A program made the position numbers and the translations under genes. Shown here in pieces: positions 44,015 to 52,304 of a DNA stretch of 64,000 bases. The DNA is from Sinosporangium siamense. Its GTDB lineage: Bacteria > Actinomycetota > Actinomycetes > Streptosporangiales > Streptosporangiaceae. Each line of letters begins with the position of its first letter. The first letter of the stretch is position 1. Location of the stretch: contig NZ_BOOW01000013.1 of NCBI RefSeq assembly GCF_016863435.1, forward strand, positions 124,001-188,000, given 5' to 3'. The notes under the pieces are model-generated. The model worked only from the letters and a program-made list of their open reading frames with translations, had not been told where the DNA came from and searched no databases.

Positions 44015-44587
44015 ATGGCCAAGGACAAGGTAATCATCTATGAAGAGACTGGGGCCGATCCTTCCGTCGATCTGGTTGTGACGGTCAGCGGGGCGGGGCG
44101 GACGCGGGTTCGGGCGGTTTCCGAGGCGCACCAGGTGGTTGACCTGGTGCGCGGGCTCGTGGACGAAGGGGTCGACCTGGTGGAGTTGTGCGGCGGGTTC
44201 GGAGCCGTCTGGCATGACGAGGTGGCTCGGGTTGTGCGGGGGCGGGTGCCGCTGGGAGCGGTTTACTTCGGGTTCGAGTCTCTGACCAGCGTGGCTGCTT
44301 TTAAGGCCAGATTCGAGGCGGGGGAACACCTTTCCGAGCTGTTTATTTATGTGCACGAGGGGGCCGACCCCGCCTTCGACCGTCTCGTCCGGGAAAAGCC
44401 CGGAGGCGGCACCACTACTTTGGTCGGCGTGCCCGATGAGGCCGCCGCGGCCAAGGTGGCGGCTGAGCTGGCCGCCGATGTTCAGCTCATCGAGTTGTAC
44501 GGCGGGCACGGGCCGGCGTGGGCCCGGGGTGTGATCGACGCGGTGGAGGCCAAGGTGCCGGTGGGTGTGACCGGTTACGCCCGCTGA
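44015..44587 (+). CDS. DUF6506-like protein with two tandem half-domains
   Basis: A 190-residue protein formed of two similar halves. The first (about 8-85) reads [20 protein letters not shown] and then [22 protein letters not shown], the second (about 105-188) [17 protein letters not shown] and then [20 protein letters not shown]. Both end in a hydrophobic strand (LGAVYFG, VGVTGYA). The single unit resembles small DUF6506-type proteins of 90-100 residues; here it is duplicated inside one gene. ATG 44015 has GGGGAG upstream. Function unknown. Confidence 0.75.
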   Translation: MAKDKVIIYEETGADPSVDLVVTVSGAGRTRVRAVSEAHQVVDLVRGLVDEGVDLVELCGGFGAVWHDEVARVVRGRVPLGAVYFGFESLTSVAAFKARFEAGEHLSELFIYVHEGADPAFDRLVREKPGGGTTTLVGVPDEAAAAKVAAELAADVQLIELYGGHGPAWARGVIDAVEAKVPVGVTGYAR

Positions 44588-44591
44588 TCAC

Positions 44592-44964
44592 TCACCCCGC
44601 CGACACGTCGGCGATGGCGCAGCTCACGTTGTCCGGGCCGCCGCGGTGGTTGGCCCGGGCGACCAGTTCGCGGATCGCCCGCTCGGGGCCGGGGACGGTG
44701 GTGATCACCTCGCGCACCTCGTCGTCGGTGACGACGGCCGACAGGCCGTCGGAGCACAACAGGAAACGGTCTCCCTCCCGCACGTCGTGCAGGCCGACAT
44801 CGGGGGCCGCCGCGCTCACCGACCTGCTCGGGGGCGTAAAGCCGGTAACCGGTGTCCGGGGCGACCCGGGCGGGCGGCAGCAGGCCGAGTTCGTCGTAAA
44901 GGCGCAATGCCTTGGGCGACAGCCGGGACGCTTTCGCGAACGCCCCGATGGTCAGCAGGCCCAT
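44592..44964 (-). pseudogene. Collapsed MerR-PP2C fusion gene (internal deletion and frame change)
   Basis: From ATG 44964 the minus strand encodes a MerR-type HTH ([20 protein letters not shown] then [20 protein letters not shown] and RLYAPEQV). At about 44820 the frame changes, and the other frame reads [20 protein letters not shown] and then [20 protein letters not shown], the end of a PP2C protein phosphatase domain. A full-length MerR/PP2C protein would need more than 200 extra residues here, so the middle has been deleted and the reading frame broken. Inference: neither domain is functional as a fusion, although an HTH stub could be made. Confidence 0.7.
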
Positions 44965-45015
44965 ATCGCAACCCTCCTCATACCGGGCACGCCGCCCGGT
45001 GATGTGAGCCTGCGG

Positions 45016-45037
45016 CCTTCCCCAAGGTGAAGGTCAA
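45016..45037 (-). promoter_or_regulatory. MerR-type promoter/operator upstream of the collapsed gene
   Basis: On the minus strand TTGACC (45037-45032) is followed by CCTTC-N8-GAAGG dyad symmetry (45016-45033), as in promoters bound by MerR-family regulators between the -35 and -10. The dyad is about 50 bp upstream of the MerR start. No -10 stands out. The rest of 44965-45262 shows no ORF or other feature. Confidence 0.45.
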
Positions 45038-45262
45038 GGTGCCCCCCGGATGCTGGTTCCTATTCCATTTGGCGAGAGCCACAGAGAGCTTTATCTGGAA
45101 AAATCCACCCGGAAGGACTCGGTGCCACACGGCCTAATCCCCGAGGTGCCGGGAAAGATCACCTGCCCGTCAGGGAGATTCCCCAACATCCCCACCGACT
45201 GCCACATTGTTCGTGAATCCCGCAAACCAGTGCCGTACGGCGAAGCACCCTTAGCCGGGGTT

Positions 45263-45898
45263 TCAGATAAGCCGCCGAGACAACGCCACCGCCACCGCCG
45301 CGGCCCGGTTGTCGACGCCCAGTTTGGCATATACGTGCTTAAGGTGGGTTTTCACCGTTGTCTCGCTGATCAGCAGCGTTCGCGCCACCTCCTTGTTGCC
45401 CGCCCCACCCGCGATCAGCCGCAGCACCTCCAGTTCCCGCGCGCTCGGCTCCCGCCGGTTGGCGGACGGTGTGACCAGCCTATCGGCCAGGCGGGACGTG
45501 ACCGCTCCGGCGAACACCCGGCCGCCCGCGGCCACCGTACGGACCGCCCGGTGCAGGTCCTCCCGGGGCGCGTCCTTCAGGAGGTAGCCCGCGACGCCCG
45601 CGGCGAGGGCGCGGGACACATCGCCGTCGGTGTCGTAGGTGGTCAGGACGATGACCTTGATCTCCGGATAGTCGGTGTGCAGCCGTTCGACGGCGCCGAC
45701 GCCGTCGAGGCCCGGCATGCGCAGGTCCATGAGGACGACGTCCGGGCGGTGGGACCTGGCCTGGGCGAGGGCCTCGTGGCCGTCGGCGGCCTCCGCCACG
45801 ACGGTGATGTCGGCCAGGCCGTCGAACATGCCCCGCAGGCCGTCGCGCACCACGGGGTGGTCGTCCACGATCATCAGGCGCACGGGATGCTCAGGCAC
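45263..45898 (-). CDS. NarL-type response regulator
   Basis: The 211-residue protein has a receiver domain (LMIVDDHPVVRDGLRGMF, phospho-acceptor in VVLMDLRMPGLDG) and a LuxR HTH (SARELEVLRLIAGGAGNKEV, LISETTVKTHLKHVYAKLGV). GTG 45898 is chosen with GGAGAGGGG upstream inside the kinase gene; an ATG overlapping the kinase stop as TGATG is the alternative. It is the last gene of the ABC-kinase-regulator operon and probably adjusts that exporter's expression. Confidence 0.9.
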   Translation of the reverse strand: MPEHPVRLMIVDDHPVVRDGLRGMFDGLADITVVAEAADGHEALAQARSHRPDVVLMDLRMPGLDGVGAVERLHTDYPEIKVIVLTTYDTDGDVSRALAAGVAGYLLKDAPREDLHRAVRTVAAGGRVFAGAVTSRLADRLVTPSANRREPSARELEVLRLIAGGAGNKEVARTLLISETTVKTHLKHVYAKLGVDNRAAAVAVALSRRLI

Positions 45899-46977
45899 AG
45901 CGCCGTCCCCTCTCCCGGTGCCGATTCCACTGTGACGGTCCCGCCGGTCCTGGCCGCGCGCTCGCGCATCGCGCACAGGCCGTAGCCGGAGGCGGGTTCG
46001 CCGGGATCGAACCCCTTGCCGTCATCGAAAACGTCAAGGGTGATCTCGTCGTCCATATACGTCAGGGTGAGCGTCACATGCTTGGCCTGGGAGTGTTTGG
46101 CGGCGTTGGCCAGCCCCTCCTGGGCCGCGCGCAGGACGGTGGTCTCCACCTCCGCGCCGAGCGCGCGGGGCTCGCCGTCGACGGTGAGCCCGACCGGGAT
46201 GCCCATCTCCGACGTCCAGCGTTCGGCCACGCCCCGCAGGGCCTCGTGGAGCGGCGCGTGTTCCAGCGGCCCGGGGCGCAGCGCGCCGACCGAGCGCCTG
46301 GCCTCTCTGAGGTTCTCCCGTGCGAGGAGTTTGGCCTGGGCGATCCGGGTGCGCAAGGCCGCCGGGTCGTCGAAGTTCTGCTCTGCGGCCTCAAGCTGGG
46401 CGATCACCCCGCTGAACCCCTGGGCGAGGGTGTCGTGGATCTCCCCGGCGAGCCGCGCCCGCTCCTCCAGGACGCCGATGGTCTTGCTCTGCTCGACATG
46501 GGTGAGCAGCCGATTGGCGAAAAGTCCCACCATGACGACCAGCACGACGTTGCCGAGCGGCGTGATGAGCATCCCGGGATCGCGGGAGATGTCGCTCGGA
46601 TCGACGTCGGCGGCGCTGGCGGTGACAACGAGCAGGGCCGCTCCGGCATAGCCCCACCTGCCGGGCAGGAGCATGTACGGCAGAGCGAACATGCCCCAGA
46701 GCAGCGTCTGATAGACCGGCTCCCGTTTGATCAGAACGTAGAGCAGCGTGAGAAGCACGAGGAGATGCCACACGTTGGGATTGAGACGTTCGAGCCGCGG
46801 AGGGTGGCGGGCGACGAAGAAGGCATACCACCCGCCCATCACCGCCGTCAGCGCGAGGGTGACCGGGGTCTCCGCCGGCTTGCCCTCGCCCAGCAGCATG
46901 GACCCCGTGACCACGGTAAGGCAGGCGAAGAAGAGCAGATGGAAGGCGCGCAGCCATCTGGTCTCCTCATCGTTCAC
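45874..46977 (-). CDS. DesK/NarX-type sensor histidine kinase
   Basis: A 367-residue kinase with several TM helices in residues 15-160, then the HisKA_3 dimerisation domain with the phospho-acceptor histidine in RLAGEIHDTLAQGF near residue 180, and the HATPase (AAQEGLANAAKHSQAKHV, DDGKGFDPGEPASGYGLCAM). The GTG start lies one base after the permease stop. With the response regulator and the ABC exporter it forms a self-regulating unit. The compact TM sensor without an outside loop suggests it senses membrane state or the transporter itself. Confidence 0.9.
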   Translation of the reverse strand: MNDEETRWLRAFHLLFFACLTVVTGSMLLGEGKPAETPVTLALTAVMGGWYAFFVARHPPRLERLNPNVWHLLVLLTLLYVLIKREPVYQTLLWGMFALPYMLLPGRWGYAGAALLVVTASAADVDPSDISRDPGMLITPLGNVVLVVMVGLFANRLLTHVEQSKTIGVLEERARLAGEIHDTLAQGFSGVIAQLEAAEQNFDDPAALRTRIAQAKLLARENLREARRSVGALRPGPLEHAPLHEALRGVAERWTSEMGIPVGLTVDGEPRALGAEVETTVLRAAQEGLANAAKHSQAKHVTLTLTYMDDEITLDVFDDGKGFDPGEPASGYGLCAMRERAARTGGTVTVESAPGEGTALCLSIPCA

Positions 46978-46978
46978 G

Positions 46979-47680
46979 TCATCGATCCCATCTGAAGAGG
47001 AAGGCGGCTCCCGCCGTACATATCACGATTATGCCGATAAGCAGGAGGAACGGCATGAGCGTGGGAGTCTCGAACCACCCCTGGCGCAGCGCCGTGACGC
47101 CGTAGGTGAGCGGCAGGAAGTCGCCGACGCGCTGCACCGACTCGGGCAGCCCGCCGCGCGGCACCGCCGCGCCGGCCAGGAAGATGCTCGGGAACATCAC
47201 CATCAGGCCCATCACACCCGCGCTGATCGCCGTCCGGGCTACAGAGGCGATCAGGAAGCCCAGCGTGTTGGCCATCGTCGAGCACAGTAGGAAGGCGAGC
47301 GCGAGCGACAGCGGATGCCGCGGCGGGTCCACGCCGAAGACGAGGATGCCCGCGCCGACGATGATCAGCGTGGCCAGCAGGCCCAGCACCATCTGCGCCA
47401 CGAACTGGGCACCCAGCAGCGCGAGCGGCGAGATCGGCGTCGTCGCCAGGCGGCGCAGCACCTTGCCTTCGCGATAGGAGCCGATGACACCGGGGAGTGT
47501 GTTGATGCCGCCGATCGCCAACGCCATGGCGATATAGCCGGGCAGGAAGTTCGTGAGCGTCTTGTTCTCGCTGTTCAGGATCAGCAGTAGCAGGGGGAGC
47601 GCCACCATGAAGAACACGTTGCCGCTGTCCCTCGCCAGCAGCTTCAACTCCATCGCGGCGAGGTGGGTGAAAGGCCTCAT
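46979..47680 (-). CDS. ABC-2 type transporter permease
   Basis: The 233-residue membrane protein has six hydrophobic segments and the ABC-2 motif (SYREGKVLRRLATTPISPLAL), with the long re-entrant region MFPSIFLAGAAVPRGGLPES. It exports or drives a lipid, antibiotic or similar compound together with the ATPase encoded upstream. Its start overlaps that gene's stop by 4 bp. The substrate is unknown; drug export in response to cell-envelope stress is a common role for units with this layout. Confidence 0.9.
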   Translation of the reverse strand: MRPFTHLAAMELKLLARDSGNVFFMVALPLLLLILNSENKTLTNFLPGYIAMALAIGGINTLPGVIGSYREGKVLRRLATTPISPLALLGAQFVAQMVLGLLATLIIVGAGILVFGVDPPRHPLSLALAFLLCSTMANTLGFLIASVARTAISAGVMGLMVMFPSIFLAGAAVPRGGLPESVQRVGDFLPLTYGVTALRQGWFETPTLMPFLLLIGIIVICTAGAAFLFRWDR

Positions 47681-48390
47681 CGCGCTGCCCTCGCTAGAGC
47701 GATGTATGCCTGGTCGAGGGAGTTCGTCCCGGTCTGCTGAATGAGTTCCTGAGGTGTGCCCATCGCGATGATCCTGCCCCGGTCAAACACCGCCACCCGG
47801 TCGCACAACACCTCGGCCTCGTCCATGAAGTGGCTGACCAGCACCGCCGTGGTGCCCGACGCCTTGAGGTCCCCGATCAGCGTCCAGGTGTCACGGCGCG
47901 CGACCGGGTCCAGCCCGGTGGTCAGCTCGTCGAGCACCACGACCTCCGGGTCGCCGACCAGGGCCAGCGCGAGCTGGAGCCGCTGTTTCTGCCCTCCCGA
48001 CAGATCGCCGAACGCCTTGTCGCGCATCGGCTCCAGGTCCCACTGCTCCATTACGCGCCGCCAGTCCGCGGGCCGCCGATAGAACGCCGCGAACAACCTC
48101 AGCGCCTCGCCCACCCTCAACCTGGCCGGCAGTGCGCTCTCCTGGAGTTGCGCCCCGGTGCGCTGCGCGAGAGTACGGCGCTGCCGGGCCGGATCGAGCC
48201 CGAGCACCCGCACGGTTCCCGAGTCGGGGCGGCGGAGCCCGAGCAGGCACTCCACCGTGGTCGTCTTCCCGGCTCCGTTGCGGCCCACCAGCCCGAACGT
48301 CTCACCCGCCGCCACCGTGAAGGACACGCCGTCCACGGCCAGGGTCTCGCCATATCGCTTGTGGAGGTCCTTGACCTCGATGGCTGTCAT
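47677..48390 (-). CDS. ABC transporter ATP-binding protein
   Basis: A 237-residue ATPase with Walker A GRNGAGKTT near 41, the ABC signature LSGGQKQRLQLALAL, Walker B VVVLDELTTGLDP and the H-loop VSHFMDEAE. It belongs to the drug-exporter (CcmA/DrrA-like) group. ATG 48390 is chosen; the longer frame to 48426 lacks family text. It heads the operon with the permease, kinase and regulator. Confidence 0.92.
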   Translation of the reverse strand: MTAIEVKDLHKRYGETLAVDGVSFTVAAGETFGLVGRNGAGKTTTVECLLGLRRPDSGTVRVLGLDPARQRRTLAQRTGAQLQESALPARLRVGEALRLFAAFYRRPADWRRVMEQWDLEPMRDKAFGDLSGGQKQRLQLALALVGDPEVVVLDELTTGLDPVARRDTWTLIGDLKASGTTAVLVSHFMDEAEVLCDRVAVFDRGRIIAMGTPQELIQQTGTNSLDQAYIALARAAR

Positions 48391-48477
48391 AAGGCAAGCC
48401 TCGAACGGCGAAGCCCGGCGCGGCATCCTTCACGCCGTTGGCCGCCATCCTCCCTTTGGAGGAGTGAGGCGGGTTTT

Positions 48478-48520
48478 CCGATCGCCTGCGGCTGGGGCGT
48501 GGCCAACCGCAGGCGATCGG
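48478..48520. terminator. Long GC-rich hairpin between convergently spaced minus-strand genes
   Basis: Perfect 14-bp arms CCGATCGCCTGCGG / CCGCAGGCGATCGG with a 15-base loop, 13 bp after the HATPase gene. No U-run follows on that strand; tail-less hairpins like this are common terminators in actinomycetes. Confidence 0.6.
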
Positions 48521-48532
48521 CCGAGCGGGCCG

Positions 48533-48949
48533 TCACCCCGCAGGGGAGGCGGCCCGCTCGAGCATGGCGAAGACGATCTTGCCACCGGGCGCCGGGCGGT
48601 GGCCCCACTTGGCGGCGAGTTCGTCGACGAGCAGCAGACCCCTGCCGCACTCGTCGTCGGCCTCGGGACACTGCTTGACGGGGATCCCGGGAGCCCGGTC
48701 GCGGACCTCGATATGGAGGAACTGAAAGTCCTCTGAGGGAAAGAGGCCGACCCCGATGACTTTCCCGGAGCGGATGGCGTTGGCCACCAATTCGGTTAGC
48801 ACAATTGCGGCCGTGGAGTATAGCTCTGGCATATCCCAATCGGAGAGTGCCGAGGCGAGTAAGGCGCGGCAGTCCGGGGCAGCGTCCGGAATAGGGAGAA
48901 ATGCCCGAGAAACCCCATATGGATCGCTCTGTGCGCTGGCATTCACCAT
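48533..48949 (-). CDS. HATPase_c_2 anti-sigma-factor-like ATP-binding protein
   Basis: The 138-residue protein has a GHKL ATPase fold: helix N-box VLTELVANAIRSGK, G1-like VRDRAPGIPV, and GRGLLLVDELAAKWG. Such proteins resemble RsbW/SpoIIAB-like anti-sigma kinases but in actinomycetes many are of unknown target. The position, divergent from a WhiJ-like XRE regulator, matches the abaA/whiJ-type developmental clusters. It is a probable partner of that regulator. Confidence 0.85.
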   Translation of the reverse strand: MVNASAQSDPYGVSRAFLPIPDAAPDCRALLASALSDWDMPELYSTAAIVLTELVANAIRSGKVIGVGLFPSEDFQFLHIEVRDRAPGIPVKQCPEADDECGRGLLLVDELAAKWGHRPAPGGKIVFAMLERAASPAG

Positions 48950-49055
48950 ATGAATGAGGTCCTCCTAGGCGATCAAGGGCTTACATGCATTGGACCAATG
49001 GGCCACCTTGGGATGTCCTGACGCTTGAGCATGGATCTGTCCTGGGGGAGCAACC

Positions 49056-49127
49056 ATGACGGGGAAGGTATACGCGACATGTATGGAATGTATGTGGATC
49101 ATGACCTACTGTGACGGTAAGAGTTAG
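49056..49127 (+). CDS. Candidate 23-residue cysteine-containing small ORF
   Basis: ATG 49056 follows GGGGGAG at ideal spacing and encodes MTGKVYATCMECMWIMTYCD plus three residues before TAG at 49127. Three cysteines are set as CMEC and C. It lies in the 221-bp gap between the divergent HATPase and XRE genes and may be a leader peptide of the latter. No homologue recognised. Confidence 0.3.
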   Translation: MTGKVYATCMECMWIMTYCDGKS

Positions 49128-49170
49128 GTAAGTGAATACTCGCTCCGGTGCCCCGAGGTAGGTCTCACCG

Positions 49171-50673
49171 ATGAGTCGACCAAGCGCTTCGCGTTACTGC
49201 GGATGCGGGACGCGCCTCGGCCTCGACAATTCTCGAGATCGTTGCAGCCCATGTGAGAGGAAGCGAATCTCTCTCCGTGCCGAAGTCCCCGTGGTGCCGC
49301 CTGCCTTCTGGGACACCCCGCAGTTCCGCGACGCGTTCGCCGGGCAGCATATGGGCCGCGTCTCGCGTGCCTACCGCAAACATGAGCGGCACGCGGCCTA
49401 CTACGGCCGCGACGGCATCCCGCAGGAGCTCATGGGCGCCTGGCTCGGCCTCACCCAGGCCCAGGTGAGCCGGATCGAGAACGGGCCGCCGATGCGCAGC
49501 CTGGACAACCTCGCCCACTGGGCGAGGACCCTCCGTGTCCCGAGTCACCTGCTGTGGTTCAAACTCCTCGACGAACCCTTGGCGGATCCGCCGGCACCCC
49601 ACGCGGCTGAGGAATATGCCCTGGCGCAACCAGACGTCACTCTCAGTCGACAGGAAGACGATGTGAATCGCCGCGAACTGCTACGCATCATGAGCATGTC
49701 CAGCACGCTCATCGCTGTGGCACCCGTCGATCCGGCCGGCTGGGAGTGGCCTGAGAGCGTCCCGCGCGAGGCCGGCGCCGATCCGCTCTGGCGGCACGCC
49801 ACGCGGGGCAGCGAACTCTGGCAGGTCTACAGCCGCTCCCGATCGAAACGCTCCACCTTCCCCCTCGTGCGCGACCAGCTCGACGTCCTCACCGCGAACC
49901 TGCAACGGACCCGCGACCAGGCCACCCACCGGAGCCTCTGCGAACTCGTCAGCGAGCTTTACCAGCTCGCCGGGGAGATCCTCTTCGACTGCGACAACTA
50001 TTCCGACGCGGCCCAGTGCTACACCTTGGCGACCCTCGCGGGACGGGAGGCCGAATCATATGACCTCTGGGCCGCGGCCCTCATCCGTCATTCCTTCGTG
50101 AGTTTGTACAGCAAACAGTTCGACAAGGCTGCCGCCATGCTCGATCTGGCGTCCCGCATCGCGCAGCGGGGCGACAACTCCCTGTCCACTCGGTATTGGG
50201 CTCATGCCGTACAGGCGCACGCCTTGGCGGGGCTCGCCGACGCGGACGGGTGCAATCGGGCACTGGACACGGCGGAAGAGGTGCGGAACCTCACGGGGAG
50301 GGTTCACAACGGAGGGTGGCTGCGATTCCACGGAGGGCGATTGGCGGAGGAGCGGGGCGCCTGCTATGTCCGACTAAACAGGCCGGACCTCGCGGAATCC
50401 GTCTTAGCCGAGGTGGTGAAGGACGGCGTTTCCCCGCGACGTCTGGCCAGCATTCACGTCGATCTCGCCATCCTCGGCGTGCAGTCCCGGGATCCCGCGC
50501 GCGTCACCGTCCACGCGACGGCGGCGATTGAGGCGATGCGGGACACAGGATCCGGCTACGTGGGTCGTAAACTTCAGGGACTCCAGGTTCAACTTATCCC
50601 GCTATTGGGGGATGGTTGGGCACGCCGGCTCCATGAGCAGATCAGGGCCGTCACCAGCCTGGCTGCTCGGTGA
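49171..50673 (+). CDS. WhiJ-like XRE regulator with zinc ribbon and TPR-like repeats
   Basis: The 500-residue protein has three parts: an N-terminal zinc ribbon (YCGCGTRLGLDN and CSPCER), an HTH (ELMGAWLGLTQAQVSRIENG), and a C-terminal helical repeat region similar to TPRs, with DAAQCYTLATLAGREAESYD and AHALAGLADADGCNRAL as repeat units. It belongs to the large actinomycete family of developmental regulators related to WhiJ. Its stop meets a small downstream gene at GTGA. No ligand known. Confidence 0.85.
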   Translation: MSRPSASRYCGCGTRLGLDNSRDRCSPCERKRISLRAEVPVVPPAFWDTPQFRDAFAGQHMGRVSRAYRKHERHAAYYGRDGIPQELMGAWLGLTQAQVSRIENGPPMRSLDNLAHWARTLRVPSHLLWFKLLDEPLADPPAPHAAEEYALAQPDVTLSRQEDDVNRRELLRIMSMSSTLIAVAPVDPAGWEWPESVPREAGADPLWRHATRGSELWQVYSRSRSKRSTFPLVRDQLDVLTANLQRTRDQATHRSLCELVSELYQLAGEILFDCDNYSDAAQCYTLATLAGREAESYDLWAAALIRHSFVSLYSKQFDKAAAMLDLASRIAQRGDNSLSTRYWAHAVQAHALAGLADADGCNRALDTAEEVRNLTGRVHNGGWLRFHGGRLAEERGACYVRLNRPDLAESVLAEVVKDGVSPRRLASIHVDLAILGVQSRDPARVTVHATAAIEAMRDTGSGYVGRKLQGLQVQLIPLLGDGWARRLHEQIRAVTSLAAR

Positions 50674-50687
50674 CGAGAGGGAAGGCA

Positions 50688-51050
50688 ATGGCACAGGTCG
50701 AACGGGCGAGAATCTTTCGCGAGGCGTGGATCGCGGGGGTGCGGAAGTACTATCCGGGCGAACCCAAAGGCGGATATGTCGCACCGTGGGAGGAGATGCC
50801 GGATTGGGAACGCGAGTGTGCCGCTGCTGTCTACGATCAGGTAATCGCCTTTATCGACGCCACCGGGGGAGGGGCCGCCAAGCTGACCCGTGGACAGAAG
50901 GGGAAGTTTGTGGCGGTTTGCTGGGTGGGGCAGATCTACAAGCATGTGCCGGATCCCAAACCTTCGTATGTCGCGGACTGGGACGACCTACCGAAGTGGC
51001 AGCAGGAGACGGACGCGGACATCTTTGAGCGCATCGAAGCGGAACGATGA
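50688..51050 (+). CDS. Small protein of unknown function linked to the WhiJ-like regulator
   Basis: A 120-residue protein with repeated aromatic turns: KYYPGEPKGGYVAPWEEMPD W and, about 60 residues later, IYKHVPDPKPSYVADWDDLP KW. The two segments look like tandem copies of one motif (P-x-x-x-YV-A-x-W-x-x-hP). It is acidic and has no TM helix. ATG 50688 has GAGGGAAGG upstream; GTG 50670 overlaps the regulator stop. Its place is where DUF397 genes are found in WhiJ-type clusters, so it may be an unrelated substitute. I recognise no family. Confidence 0.65.
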   Translation: MAQVERARIFREAWIAGVRKYYPGEPKGGYVAPWEEMPDWERECAAAVYDQVIAFIDATGGGAAKLTRGQKGKFVAVCWVGQIYKHVPDPKPSYVADWDDLPKWQQETDADIFERIEAER

Positions 51051-51195
51051 TGCTCTGACCCGGTTCGGTCGGGCCGCTTACCAGCCGGGCCTTTCGGGGG
51101 TAGAAGGTGAATGGGGCTTCCTCCCGGCCCCGGGCTTCCGGTGCCCTGCCGTACCGGCGCCAGTACTGGGCGATTAAGCGCCAGAAAAGAGGATA

Positions 51196-51237
51196 AAAGG
51201 GTGCACGGGCTCTGGTGGGAGAGCCCATGCACCCTTT
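51196..51237. terminator. Bidirectional hairpin terminator
   Basis: Arms AAAGGGTGCA-C-GGGCTC and GAGCCC-A-TGCACCCTTT pair over 16 of 17 positions around an 8-base loop. T-runs lie at both outer ends. It separates the 120-residue protein gene (+) from the USP gene (-). Confidence 0.88.
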
Positions 51238-51266
51238 CGTGCTATGTGAGACCCGCCGTCGGACCG

Positions 51267-52163
51267 TCAGGCGGTTTGTTCGATGGCGGGGTCTTCCGGT
51301 TCGTGGTAGCCGCTGGGGACGACCACGACCGGGCAGTGGGCGTGGTGGATGACGCCGCGGCTTATGGAGCCGAGGATGGCGGCGCGGAAGCCGCCGAGGC
51401 CGCGGGAGCCGACGACGACGAGGTCGGCCTGCTCGGAGGCGTCGGTGAGGGCGGACACGGGGTGGTCGGAGACGGTGGTCTTGGTGGCGGAGACCTCGGG
51501 GTGCCGGGCGAGCCAGGGGGCGAGGGCCTCCTTCACCGCCTCGTCGCTCTTGATGAACAGATCGTCGGTGGGCGGCGCGTAGCCCGCTGTGAAGGAGGTG
51601 ACCAGCGGATGCTGCCAGGCGTAGACCACTTCCAGGGTCGCGTTGCGGCGGGACGCCTCCTCGAAGGCGTAGTCCAGGGCCGCCTGGGCCTGGCGTGAGC
51701 CGTCGAAGCCGACGACGATCTTGCCGTGGAGGACGTCCGGGGTCTCCCGTACGACCACCACCGGGCAGGCGGCATGGCCGGCCAGCCCGACGCTGACCGA
51801 TCCCGCGAGCAGGCCGGTGAAGCCGCCGTGCCCGCGGTTGCCCACGACGACCTGGATCGCGTTGTCCGACTCCTTGAGCAGATTCTCGGTGATCTTCCCG
51901 GCGGGCATCCGGGTGTTGATCTCGATCCCGGGCGCCTGGACACGGGCGTATTCGACCGCCGCGGCAACCACACCTTCGCAATAGCCGGCCATGCCTTCGG
52001 TCGAAAGAGGCACCGGCTGGGAGGGCACGTCATAGATCCAGGACTCGCACACGTGCACGATGGTGAGCGGGCAGCCGCGCCGGGCGGCATCCTCCGCAGC
52101 CCATTTCACCGCAGTGGTCGCAGGTGCCGACCCATCCGTGCCAACTGCGATATATCCGGACAT
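51267..52163 (-). CDS. Universal stress protein with two UspA domains
   Basis: The 298-residue protein has two complete UspA domains. Each ends with the ATP-binding loop G-x2-G-x9-G: GNRGHGGFTGLLAGS in the first and GSRGLGGFRAAILGS in the second. ATG 52163 follows AGGAGC. Proteins like this are abundant in the mycobacterial DosR regulon. A DosR-like box at 52253-52272 lies between it and ackA, 90 bp from its start, so both genes may be induced together when oxygen is low. Confidence 0.9.
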   Translation of the reverse strand: MSGYIAVGTDGSAPATTAVKWAAEDAARRGCPLTIVHVCESWIYDVPSQPVPLSTEGMAGYCEGVVAAAVEYARVQAPGIEINTRMPAGKITENLLKESDNAIQVVVGNRGHGGFTGLLAGSVSVGLAGHAACPVVVVRETPDVLHGKIVVGFDGSRQAQAALDYAFEEASRRNATLEVVYAWQHPLVTSFTAGYAPPTDDLFIKSDEAVKEALAPWLARHPEVSATKTTVSDHPVSALTDASEQADLVVVGSRGLGGFRAAILGSISRGVIHHAHCPVVVVPSGYHEPEDPAIEQTA

Positions 52164-52252
52164 GAGTGGCTCCTCTCTTCTGTTGTGGACCAGCCACATC
52201 CCCACTGTCGCCCAGGTAGGGCACCGCCTCCAGAGCCCCCGGTCCCACTCCG

Positions 52253-52272
52253 TTAGGGACCTTCGACCCGAA
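52253..52272. promoter_or_regulatory. DosR/DevR-like box between usp and ackA
   Basis: TTAGGGACCTTCGACCCGAA keeps the consensus GGGAC-N2-T-N3-CCC frame (mycobacterial TTSGGGACTWWAGTCCCSAA). It lies 33 bp before the ackA start and 90 bp before the usp start. Confidence 0.65.
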
Positions 52273-52304
52273 TTCTCGGCACCGGTGTGGGGAGACTCAG
52301 CAAC

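Noticed and set aside
48478-48520. U-tailed intrinsic terminator
   Set aside because: The hairpin is perfect but no U-run follows on either strand; listed as tail-less hairpin only.
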